In this document: positions 1 through 10,934 of the stretch, piece by piece | Numbering within the stretch: the first letter of the stretch is position 1 | Layout: the number at the start of each line of letters is the position of its first letter | DNA from: Diphasiastrum complanatum | Lineage: Eukaryota > Streptophyta > Lycopodiopsida > Lycopodiales > Lycopodiaceae | Direction: 5' to 3' | Length of the DNA: 64,000 bases | Assembly (NCBI GenBank): GCA_029204225.1 | Contig: CM055110.1 | Location: forward strand, 43,981,328-44,045,327 | Translations under genes and position numbers: made by a program | The notes under the pieces: generated by a model | What the model was told of the DNA's origin: nothing | Seen by the model: only the letters and a program-made list of their open reading frames with translations | Database searches by the model: none

Positions 1-1444
1 TCTAGAGATCCACTGATCATCTAGCAAACCTATAATCATTATTATCTCTTGTTCCCATATACTGGAGAATCCATTTATTTGGATGGTTGACATGCCTATC
101 AGATGGATACCACAAATCCACACCTGATTCTATGATTTAGACAGAAGAATTAACATGGTTCAACACTACATTCTAATCCTTACAGGTTAATGATAAGCTT
201 CAAATTCCCTTGGATCAGAGAGCATTAACTCTAGGAACAAGCTTCAATCAGCTAACAGATCCAATGTAATCCATATATCAGATTCTACTTCTATACTTCA
301 CAATTGACATCCAAAACTGTGGATAACTCAATGGTTACAAAGATATAAGTTATGAATTCAACTAAATGGATTCTATCCAAGAAATTAATAACTAGTATTA
401 AGCAATTATTTACTGAGATTATCAAAATCCTAATTGTGAAATACATTTCCCAATCACACTTACTACCACTGATGTCAATTCTTCTTCCTTCAGAATTTTC
501 AGTTCTCTGAAAATCTTTCAGCTAAGGTATCAAGAAGACGTAATGACATTAGTAAATGTAAAAAAAATGAATTACTGTAGGAAAAAAGTTTGAAACAATT
601 TCATCTCTATCCTATACCTGGGTAGAAATATCAATATACAAACCATCATAGGAATTTAACTGGAAATGAAATCAGTTTTACTTTTGATCAGTTCCTATTA
701 TTACAATTTTTCCAATAAAATTGGACTATTCGTCCTTTTCACTTATTGGCTTAAGAATTACTCCGTTAAAATTATCTGTAATTAATGGGAAGTAAGATTT
801 GGATTCAGGTACTTCCTACACTGTATTCACCCCAAAATAATATTGTTGAATAAAGAATTACCTCCGAATACTATAATTTTTCCACCAATAATTATTTAAC
901 AAGTATTCCAAAAGCTTTTGGTTTGTTCAATTTTAATGACCTAAATCATCAAAAGCACAATAACCCACTAATCGGTGTTCCACTACTTTGAAAAAAAGAA
1001 AATTGAAAAAAAAAACACAATTTAACTCCATTTACTGGGAGTACCAATCCAGTGATAGAAATTTCGGTTTCTTGGTGTTTGATTGTCAAAATTTAGCCTT
1101 GGATTTTTTAGCATTGTTTCTCGTAACGAGAGTTAAAGGATTTTGAATTTCCTTTCTCTAGGGACAATATGCATGTTGTTGGGGCTTTATCACTTCGACA
1201 TTTTTGCTAAGCCAGTTTATTTTGGAACCTTTTGTACTGTTTGATCTTTGGTCAAGCTGTATAGTCGATTTTGGAAATGAAATTTTTTAAGCCAATCTTG
1301 ATAGAAAGAGATGAATAGTACAGTTCTCAGCCATATACCCAGTTTAGGAATTCGATTCCTTGGTACAATGCTATTAAAACCATTTAACTTGAATTTCCGG
1401 AGTTGTTCTAGAAAACCGATTTTGATCCAACTCAAAGCTACCAC
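1..1444 (+). repeat. Dispersed repeat X, copy 1
   Basis: By eye, the first ~110 bases, ~360-540 and ~600-770 match the reverse complement of the DNA at 13937-14533 and 19570-20000, so this is one member of a dispersed repeat in inverted orientation relative to the other. No convincing protein is encoded; the short ORFs have no recognisable motifs. The homology clearly covers at least 1-770; the stretch from ~770 to the start of the gene B fragment at ~1445 is assigned here only by position. The second copy is split by a copia element, which makes this copy useful as a record of the empty site. Confidence 0.6.
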
Positions 1445-1743
1445 ATGTCTCAGCCGGGGAGACTCTTATAATGGCAGTTAAAGCTTTATCATTTTACCTA
1501 GGAGGACATAAATTTGTAAAGACAAATAAGATCATTTTTGTCAAAAGATCTTATGTTTTGAACATTTTAGGCTTTACTGATGGGAATATTCCTTTTAGGA
1601 GCTCCCATTATTCATTGTATTCCACTTATATTGAGCTTAGTGGAAATAAGGATAATGCACATCTATTAGATGCATACGCTAGCAAAGAATTTCTTCATGA
1701 CAATACTACCATAGAATCTGACACAAGATCTGATGATGAATAG
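1445..1743 (+). pseudogene. Gene B of the H3-transposon, copy A (C-terminal fragment)
   Basis: The 90-residue open frame from 1471 (MAVKALSFYLGGHKF...) matches the C-terminal exon of gene B in copy C (60.8-61.1 kb) and copy F (28.65-29.06 kb). Shared landmarks are a MA(V/I)KALS start to the block, LGGH, K(I/T)(I/F)FVK, an RSS..(A/S)LY segment, a (D/N)(A/P)Y motif and LHDNT/LHENT near the end. Homology begins a few codons upstream (GETLIMAVKALS), so the N-terminal 300-plus residues are missing and the fragment abuts repeat X. It ends 134 bp from the stop of the convergent gene T, the same tail-to-tail arrangement as in copy C. Function of gene B is unknown. Confidence 0.75.
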
Positions 1744-1877
1744 TTGACACTTTGTATTTTGGTATAATACAATCAATACATTTACATTGAGTATTTCTCC
1801 TTTCTTGTTCAATGAATTTGCAAAGCAATTCTGAACATGTCATGATTTGATGATAATGATGATCTTGTACTCAACAA

Positions 1878-4511
1878 TCATCTAATTTTCTCTTCCTGTA
1901 TGAACTTGCATGCTTTTCTAAACTTGTTGTATTGTGTGGACTTTGTTATATGTCGAATTTGAACTCTGCGGTAGAACCACTGAAACGATTGCCAAATGTA
2001 GTTTCGTTTTTCATTGGTTCCTCCATGTTGTATATTTCGATGAAATGCTGCTCGTGCTTGCCAGTGTGACTTCTCCATCCCTTGCGATGACCATACACTC
2101 AAGCTTCCATATGTATTTGCAAAAAATGTTGTATGATCTCTTAGTATGTGTTGCATATGTCAAAATCATAATGTTAGTCTTATGTTTGGATCTAAATATA
2201 TATTTAAATTTGAAAGCATTTTAAGAATTTAATACTAACCATGTAATGAGTGATGTGATCATCTCCCCATGCTTTTGATACTGCATTAACAAACTCGACA
2301 CAAGTCCTTTGGACAGTTTTCTTATCAATATCAGAGTATTTTTCTTTTCTTGAAATAGCAATCATACTATCAACCTTTTTCCATACATCAACTTTAGCAC
2401 TCTGGTTTTGCCGTCTTTCTCGAAGTCTTGATTAGCAGCAATAATATCTGTCCAGACTGAGTGTTGAATATTAGAAGCCCTACCAATATGATTTGATAAG
2501 AAACGACGTGCTTTTGCTCCTCCTATGCTTGGCTTAGTTGGCATGTTCCCATTCTTTCCTGAAAGCTTTTCATCTTTTTAAATTTTTACATGTCCTTTAT
2601 GGAGTCTGCTTTTGATAAAACATCTTCTAATCGAGAGATAGCTTCCTTTGCTAATGATGCTGGTTTAGTATTCAAAACAAAAACTATATGAAGATAAATG
2701 ATCTTTTCTATTAATCTAACTTTTGCATGAAGAGTGCAAACATGCACATTTTTTAAGGGGATAGGCAACACAGGCTTCCAGTTTGGATCTGCATATTCTC
2801 TAGTAATTTCTATGTTCCTAGTTACATCTTTTGCCATTTTCATACAGTACAAACAAGGGTGTTTTGATGTAGCACCGTGAGAGACATTATACATACATTT
2901 TAATGTTTTCAAATCACCTGCTAAGTGCCATTCAACATTGAAGTCTCCAACTCCTGGAACATTGAGAAGTCCTCCATCCATATGATCCTTAATGATCCTA
3001 GGATAAGATGTCCTTGAGAATATCCATGATAATATATCATGATCCTCTTTTAGCACCTGTCAAAAAAATTAATCAGACTTAATTTACAATGTATTAATAC
3101 TATTCAATGAATGTAATGTAATAATGAGGCTAGTTACCTGAAACACTGCCAACCACCATATATCATTTTCTGACTAGACACTGAATCTGAAATCTTCTTG
3201 GTTCTCTGTTTGTGATAGAGCACCATTCATGAGAGTTATACTAACCCTCTCCATCTTCTGCCCTTTCATAATTTCTGACTCATCTAACTTAAGTACTATG
3301 ATTATTTTGCCATTCACCTTTTTATAGGTTATATCATAGAATGTGACGATGTATCTCAGTAAGTAATTTAGATCAACGAATAAATTGTTTGATGAATTAT
3401 AGAATATCGATCTTCCATCAGTTTCATACACCTCCTCAATATGAAATGGAGTTCCAGTGATCTTATGCATACCTATGTTTAATGTATCCCTCTCTGTCTT
3501 CAAGTGATATGTGCTAGGGATTGGGACTTTTCTAGTTTGAACTTGCTTAAAAGCTTCTCTAATCAGTTTAAATATTGTTGCATATGCTTCCCTGCTAATA
3601 CCCGCAAAATCACAAGCACCCTGAACTATAGTCTTATCTAAAAAAATTTGAATTTCCACCATCAAAGACTCTGCTATTTTACACTTTACATTTGAAATCC
3701 TATTGTTCAGTGGATTTGCAAGTCAATATTGTGCCCAATGACATTCCTAGTGAAGCATTGTCTTTAATATTCCGAGGAGCTACTAATGCAGATCTGCAAA
3801 AAAAAACAGATAGTTAACAAAATATCACCATAGCTGAAATTAAATCCAAATGTCATTGAAAAACTTACAAAAATCAGAATATGCTTACTTGAATGCACAG
3901 ATCCTTCTATTTTGATAACCTCCTTTTGAAAGCGTTTGAATATCCTTGCAACTTTTTCGCTTTCGCTTCTTACTTTCAGCCTTCTTCTTTGCCAAATCTA
4001 CATCCTTCAATAATTGTAAGTTTTCAATACGAATAGACTGTAAGACTGATTGCATTTGCTCTAGTTCTGATTTGGTATTGATTGTTATCTTCTGTAATGA
4101 TTCATTATTTTCTTTAAGTTGTTCATTTTCTTCTAATGTCTTTTGGAGATGACAATCTCTATTTTGACAATAAGAGGATATCCAAATTAACTCACCTTCT
4201 AAAAAGTGAACTTTATTCATATAAAGTTGTTTTCCATGGTTTTGCAATCTTTCACAATATCCTAGTAATCCACTATGTCCATTGCATATCCATGTAACTA
4301 AATGAGTTATTGAAGAGAACGTAGGATGTGTCAAAGTGCTTGGATCTTGTGGATATAATGTTCCATCTATCCACAAATCCAAGTTTTTTTTTTCTTCTGC
4401 CCTGTAACGAGAACGATCCTCAACAGATATTTGAATTCCTTTGCCTCCTCTTCTCTGCAAAGGTGCCAAATCAATAGGGATATCCACATGTAGATGATAC
4501 AATATCATCAT
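1878..4511 (-). pseudogene. Gene T of the H3-transposon, copy A: DDE transposase-like, four exons
   Basis: Inferred exons are 4511-3889, 3793-3138, 3056-2240 and about 2150-1878, with GT donors (for example CAA/GTAAGC and CAG/GTAACT) and AG acceptors at most junctions. Exon 1 has an HLHVD start, an LDLWIDGTLYP...HSGLLGYCERL block, then a coiled coil and a KKRKRK basic patch. Exon 2 contains VLKLDESEI (candidate first catalytic Asp). Exon 3 contains HLAGDLKTLKCMYN (second Asp) followed by HPCLYCM and VHVCTLH (possible metal-binding Cys/His). Exon 4 has SSQGMEKSHWQARAAF (candidate catalytic Glu) and an HGG. Copies C and F share all visible blocks. The layout resembles RNase H-fold transposases, but I could not assign a named superfamily. 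An in-frame TAG at 3174-3176 stands where copy C has Gln, and there are frameshifts near 2575 and 2362, so this copy is dead. Confidence 0.75.
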
Positions 4512-5464
4512 CAAAAAAATAATAGAGTAATCAGTTGCATCAAAGTACTATGACTAGATTCTATGAAGCAAAGCAAAGTACTCATCTTTGATTGTATTAT
4601 ATACTATGTACAATTAATCCAAACTCCATGCTTGTATGCTTGATCCAAATTTGGAAATGCCGCTCATTTTTTCATTCCAATAGGTAGATGGCGCTCATAT
4701 CTCCATTCCAAAGTGATGATGGCGTTCATAATTGGAGATGGCACCCATATTTCCATTCTGTGGAAGGAATGCATATGTAAACATTTTGCAATTTTTTTAG
4801 ATTCGAATTTGGGGATGGCGGTCATATTCTAGATCTATTGAAAATATTGCCCTTTTTGTAACCAATGGAGGGAATGTTTTTTAATTTAGTAAGTTATACT
4901 GCGAACTGTTAACAGTTTTTAACTGTGACTATAGACACTGTGGTTAGATCATTGGGAGTTGGGAAGGCCTTGGGAGTGGGGTGTGCAAGCAAATAAACAA
5001 TATTGTTTTTTTAATTTTGATATTTTTCTATATCCTACATGGCATTCCTTAAAGGGTCTTTTTGATATTGAGAACTCCTCTAATGTGTGAGCAATATGAT
5101 TATTGATGGTAAGTCATACATAGTTGTGTATCATTAATTCATTTGCTATCACATTGATTTCATTTGTCGCATGATGCACAACAAATGCACCAAATTAATT
5201 CAGCCCATCTCTAATTATATGATTTTATTATTATAAATATGGAGATCTTTACTAGCTGATGGTGATGGTGATGATGAGAATGATCAAGAAGGTATATTCT
5301 GTGATATCGAATCATTAGATAATGATGCTTCATGATTGATACCATGATTTTTTTTAAAATCATGTATTTTGCAAATGTTAGCACATTATCACACACTCTG
5401 CTAACGGAATTCCAAATGTTGCAATATCATACGACAAAGACCAAGTAGTTGCAACTCTAGAAAT
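4512..5464. repeat. Region upstream of gene T copy A with degenerate short repeats
   Basis: No gene is seen. Between about 4656 and 4830 a motif close to GATGGCGCTCATAT..CCATTCC recurs four to five times at 25-40 bp spacing with decay. It lies just outside the 5' end of gene T, where subterminal repeats of a DNA transposon would be expected, but no terminal inverted repeat could be demonstrated. Around 5250-5280 there is a short GATGGT-type simple repeat. Confidence 0.4.
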
Positions 5465-5952
5465 ACAAAGTATAAAGACCATAAGGGATAACTCCTAATA
5501 TGAGGATAGGAGAACACAATAAGAGAGACTATAGAGCCAAACTGCCCAACCAAACCTAGATCAAAAAACCTGGATCTAGCCCCCAAGCCATGCCATGTGA
5601 AAGCTAGAGGAAAAAAGAGAAACTGGTAACCTAGACTCAATATGTCGACGGAAGAATCCCTACCTCATTATATAGAGAGTAGAGTCCTGTGCATGAAACC
5701 ATGCAACCCCCATGCAGGTAAACTATGAATAGATCACATCTCTTCGTGCACTCCTCCTACCTATATCCGTCACACATACATGCAATACTCCATATGTCTC
5801 AATTAGAGTGTATGGGTCCTCTCAAGGTTATTACTCACAAACTGGCCTTGACATGGAATTATATCTCGGCATGACCAACAATCTCGAATACCGGAGGGCC
5901 GGTCTACAATATTAGGACTATCCCAGGTCCTTAACCGAATATGACCATAACA
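5465..5952 (-). repeat. LTR of retrotransposon family 2 (3' LTR, minus orientation)
   Basis: This block is a diverged copy of the LTR at 23943-24419 and of 35777-36235, sharing AAGCCATGCCA, the CATGCAACCCCCATGCAGG segment, GACATGGAATTA and the end GGCCATAACA or GACCATAACA. The right boundary at TAACA is followed by TTCTTCCTCCCTTAAACT, a polypurine tract on the minus strand, so this is a 3' LTR of a minus-oriented element whose interior lies to the right. The left edge is degraded relative to the TG start seen at 23943. Confidence 0.7.
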
Positions 5953-8900
5953 TTCTTCCTCCCTTAAACTAGTTCTGTCCTAAGAACGAGAAAAAAGAAG
6001 ACATGAAATTCTTTTCTTAAGCTTTCAACTTTTAAACAAGAATTATTATCCTTAGTTTGATCTTTACATTTGAATAGGTACTCAGAGATGCAACAAATCT
6101 TCAATTGTTTGATTCTACACAAGAGTACTAACTCAAAATCCAAAGACACACTAAGCAATAAATATTCCAAAATGGTTTATCTTCTAACATGAACCTCTGG
6201 GTGAATTAACTTTTTATATCAGGGATCAAGTCTAAAAGCTAAAAAAATTTCATTGTTTTGATAGTCTAAATCTTATCCACAATTTCTTGTCGATGATTGT
6301 GTTACTTGGTACAAATATTCTTAGAATATCCAAATATTCTAAAATACGTCAATTCAATCAACTAAATCTCTAGGAGATCGATCAAGTCTCAAACAATTAT
6401 AACTCAATCCATAGTACTCAGTACTGTAATTACTTCTAAAGAGTTCATAGCCCTATTTCTAGCATCTCATGCAAGAAATCAACAATCCATCTAAATCTTA
6501 ATAGTTTTTACTGTCTCCCATAGTTTAGAGACCTAGATTGAACTTGTACACAAACACAAATAGACTACAATCTGTAGCAGAATACCATCCACTAAGGTAA
6601 GAAAAACTCTCGATAAGCACAAACAATCTTACCTTACGAGATATGCATGCGAGATCCAATAGGTCTCAATAAAATACTAGAGTAAAGAGATTTGCACTTT
6701 CAAAGTGCTAAACTGAAACCTCAACTCAATTAGTTAAATTGGAAATTACTCAACATACCAAAATGTGAGTTATCAAATTCCAAACCATCAGGTAGTCAGA
6801 GATAGAAAGCATACCAAAATTATATCACCACCATCTTCAGCAACAAAAACTTAGATTTACTATCTAGAACTAAATCTAGATATCCAAAGATCTGCTGAAT
6901 TTCTCAAAAATTCAGTTATCATTTTGTTGGTTGATTCTGACGAATCCCCGATATACTCGGACAGAGCAACTTAAGAACACCTCTCACCTTAGACCGAGGA
7001 GATCTCTGAGAGGACGAGACCAACAAAGATTGAGAGCCAAGTATGAGAGCCGAGAACTGCTAGTTAGGAATGGCAAGCAAGAACTGTGTAAGCCTCGTGG
7101 TGAATCCCGGAAGATAGAATGACCATGTAGGGACTAGTATTTCTAGGCAAATGTAATAAATGCAAGTAGACCTCTCTTAAAGAAAGTAGAGTGAGCCACC
7201 TTCTAATGGTGACCTCTAATGGAGAGCATTATTCCACTTGTAAATTGAAAAATGTGGAAATTTCACTAGGATGCCACCTAAGGAGCTCTCTTTCTTATTT
7301 AAGAGACTCCCTCTTTGAGTAGAGGAGCTTTTTGTGAATTGTATCAACTCCACGCTGAAATGAGAAGAGCCTTCACGAGTTTGGTGCATCCATTGAGCTC
7401 CTTGATCATGCTTGTTTCTTGAGTGATGCATTTATGATCTGGCCCTTCCCTCCTTTTGTGTGTGGTTGTGGATTGTAGAGTGGATTAGATTTGCTGCTTT
7501 CATAGAGTGGATTAGTTTCTTTTCTTGTTTGTGGATTAATGTAGAGACCAGCATTCAGGTAAACTAAATAGGCTGGATCTGTGGTGTAGTTCTTGCATAT
7601 CTCTTTACAATCCAGTTCTTGATGTTCTTGGGATGTCCAAGAATCAAAAGACTAGTTGGTTTCTTGATTCTTGGACTTCTAACATGCTATAGATTAGTTC
7701 TTGTTTCTTGTTTTGTCAATTTATGCAAGTGTAGCTCAGTTTAGTAATGCTTAGGCTCTGATTCAGTTCATTTTTAGGAGTAGATAGCTGTAGAATCTGC
7801 TGAATGTTCATTTGGGATGCACTTTGACCTGTGAATGAGCGTTCTTGGCTTGCATCTATGTATGAATGTAAGTGCGTTCAAGAGAGACGACCCTGAGTAG
7901 TCCTCTGACAGGCAGGACACAAAAAAAAATATACTACAATGACAATCTGTTCCCTTCTGTTTGATCTTGGGTTTAAAACAAGAATGACAATCTCAAGAAG
8001 AACCCACCATCTCTGCTGATAGGTAGAAGTAAGAAAGAATTAATTTTAAAACCAACAGATCCTCTGGATCAGAGGATCTGTCAACACATTCTTGGAACCA
8101 TTATCATTCGTTATCCAATTGAGCGCTCTAGGATACAATCACTAACGAACTGAGTCTATTCCTCAACAAAGGAATACTCTATACCAAGAATACTGTATAT
8201 CCAATGCACATAATTTTAACTGATGAATCATGATGCTAATCATTTTACTAATTGACTTCATCTTGGAGTAATCAACTACTCAAGTTAATTGCCAATGACT
8301 CAAAATCTTAATGTATAGGTGCAAAATTCAATTATACTAGTATGACACCACATTTAGATCCTCAACAAATCAATTATCAGTATCCATAAATCTTTCATAG
8401 AAAGATTTGTTAACTCTGCAAGTATCTATCAAAACAATACTTGATCATATTTTTATGTTCACCGACTAGGTTAAGTGCACCAAATAACCCTAGTAACCAA
8501 GAATACATTGTAGATTCATACAAGATTAATCGTGCACATAAGTGAATAATCTCACTATGACCCAGTACATAGCCACATTTGTAACTGGCAGATTCCTCCA
8601 GAATCCACATATGTTATTGACATATCTCACTGAGAATCTTGTAACTCAGCTACTAGAAATTTTCTATTTCTCATAAGTAAATAACATATCCGGGAAATTT
8701 CTGAGATGAATAACATTCACCTTCAACAGTTATCCAATCCCACTTACCTCTAATTACATAATTTCTTCCACTCAATCAACCCCTATTTGATCTTAGCACT
8801 CAAACTAAGATTAGGTTGATTCAATACAGAACTCTCAGACTTAAATTCTAATCAACTTACTCATATTCCAATCAAAATGTAATTAGTAACCTTTGACTTT

Positions 8901-9376
8901 TCTCTATACTACTTATAGATAATGATTTAAATTCAAACCTATTCTAGTTCCAGATTGTCCACACAATCCCTAGAGAATTTCTCTTATTCAAAAAGTTCCA
9001 AATAGGTATCTTACTCTGAATCTATCTGAAATTACTCTCAGACAGAAATCTCATTTCTACACCACAACTAGTTCTCTTCCAAAAACTATGCAACCAACAG
9101 ATTCCCAGATAGAATATTATCCCATCACTTCACCCCTCCTTTTAAAGAAATTATCAATTTCCATAAAAGTTAACTGGAAAGATGACATACGAAAATATCT
9201 AAATCCATGAAGAGTCAGTAATAAGTGCATTCCACAAAAGGATTCACTCTATTACAAACTGGACTTTTTCTTCAAATATTTTCAACCTGAGTGGCAGAAC
9301 TATCATTCCTCTGAAATCCATTTATGCAAAAGAGATATCCCAGATTTAAGAAATCAAAACGTTTTAGCTTTATAAT
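5953..9376 (-). mobile_element. Internal region of family 2 LTR element, non-coding
   Basis: About 3.4 kb follows the LTR with no recognisable gag or pol. Segments at ~8100-9360 match ~25640-26960 next to the other family 2 LTR (for example GATACAATCACTAA and TAGTATGACACCACATTTAGATC), so the internal sequence is shared between copies and probably non-coding in the family, as in large retrotransposon derivatives. 6900-7950 has a different texture and may be an insertion. The block ends where the family 3 LTR starts; no 5' LTR is seen. Confidence 0.55.
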
Positions 9377-9998
9377 TGCTGGAATTTGATGCTCAGCCTC
9401 AAATCCATTCAATAATGAGCATCTTGAAAAACCAGAACAGAAGACTCAAATTTCTGTTCAAGGGATCAAAAAATTCAGGATCGAAGTTTTCAGAATTTTT
9501 TGATACTAGAGCAACTCAAAAAATGAAATATTTTTTGAGTCGGTATTTTTTAAGTCAGTGTATATTTTACGATGCTTGTAAATTTTGATACTGTCGGTCT
9601 AAATCCAAACCAACGACTTCATGTTGACAGTTCACCCACTTTGTACATGCATTAACTGTAATGAGACGGTTGTAATAATTGCAACAGAAGGTAGTTGTAG
9701 ATATTTTGTAAGATATTATCCTAGAATCTTCATCATGAAACTTCTTCTGATTTTGAGATCTATTCAAAAATAGCCAGCATTATCACACTCAACAATTGTA
9801 AGCTGAAGTTATCACTTCAAGCAATTGTACTCATTGTTTTGATATTACTCAAAGTGCAATCTTTCAGTCCTACTACTGTATCGTTCTTTGTACATTTGTG
9901 AATCTTTCAATTTGAACGTTCTGCTGCTAACTATGGTGCTTCCGATCCACACACCAAACTCGCTCCCAGCTTCTGCTCATTCCCACTGATTTTTGACA
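9377..9998 (+). repeat. LTR of copia family 3 (5' LTR, plus orientation)
   Basis: The sequence runs from TGCTGGAATTTGATGCTCAG to ATTTTTGACA and is the inverted counterpart of 20351-20982. Directly after it, TGGTATCAGAGC at 9999-10010 is an initiator tRNA-Met type primer-binding site, which fixes orientation and the right boundary. Only the LTR and a short leader (to about 10230) remain; the leader then runs into the gene B fragment of copy D. Confidence 0.8.
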
Positions 9999-10010
9999 TG
10001 GTATCAGAGC
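9999..10010 (+). other. Primer-binding site, tRNA-Met type
   Basis: TGGTATCAGAGC sits immediately 3' of the family 3 LTR end (TTGACA). The same sequence follows the LTRs of copia family 1 in this window. It would prime minus-strand DNA synthesis from the initiator tRNA-Met 3' end. Confidence 0.8.
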
Positions 10011-10369
10011 GGACATTCTAGTAATCTACTTCCGTTGCGGATTTTTAGTCTTGTTTCTATCAAGATGTTGCACTAGCAAGCATGCAGCCAATAGTATTTC
10101 GAAATCGTTGCTTCTACCAACGATCTTGCTCAACCAGAATGGATCAGTCTTCTCTAATCAAGAGACTCGATGGAGGGAACTAGCATCTCTGGAAGTTCAA
10201 AATGAAGGTCATGTTGTTAGCCAAATAACTGTGAGACGTTGTTGATGGCACAAAAGTCAAGCCAGAAGGTGATGCAGCCATTATCACCAAATGGAGATTG
10301 AGAGATGGCAAGGCATTTGCCATGATTACTCTCAACATAAAGGATACACAAATAATACACATACGAGGA

Positions 10370-10934
10370 TTGAAATGCCGTGAATTCTTCATCGGATGGT
10401 CTGCCTCGCCCATCCTCAGCTATATTTGATAAAGTCTTGGTCAAGCATTCTTCAGCAGTCATAATTCCCTCCTCATCATCGAAACCCTAATACCAGCAAC
10501 AAGATCATCTGTTTTAAAATCTACGAATTCGGAGAATTCAAAAATTGTGCCGGATAATAAACATAGAACCTCGTCTTCACAATAGTCAAAAATTTACATA
10601 AATCAGCAGTAGTAAAATATACATTGTCATTAATATAATATACAAGCAAATTGAATAGACATTTAGAATCCTCTGTAGGGTTGGATTCATCAGCAGATGT
10701 ATTTTGGCCAATAAAAGAATCTTGTAGAGAATCAGTATTTATATTTATAAAGTCACTTTCCCTATCAAAAGTGTCGATAAGAAAGTGACCGATGTCCTTA
10801 ATAGCTGACTGAACGGAGGATGATGAAAAGGGAGGGTCAGCAACAGAAATTTCATCATCATTTGGGATCTGAACTAACAAGAAAAATACACAACCACTCT
10901 GATATTCAACCAATCGACATTTCTTGTTGCAATT
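10370..10934 (-). pseudogene. Gene B of the H3-transposon, copy D (fragment)
   Basis: The minus-strand frames at 10946-10521 and 10462-10370 align with the middle of gene B in copy C: NKKCRLVEYQSGCVFFLL versus NKKCRFVDFQSAFVFCFL, FLIDT versus FFIDT, and AEECLTK...PSDEEF..FQS versus KDCLKMD...PSEKEF..IQS. The region between is acidic and Ser-rich in both. The copia family 1 LTR inserts at 10934 inside the Asn-Lys-Lys-Cys segment and removes the N-terminal half; the C-terminal exon is absent because the block joins the family 3 leader at about 10230-10370. No T or H3 gene accompanies it. Confidence 0.7.

Noticed and set aside
1217-1444. Minus-strand 75-codon ORF
   Set aside because: No motif, no homologous copy, lies at the border of repeat X.
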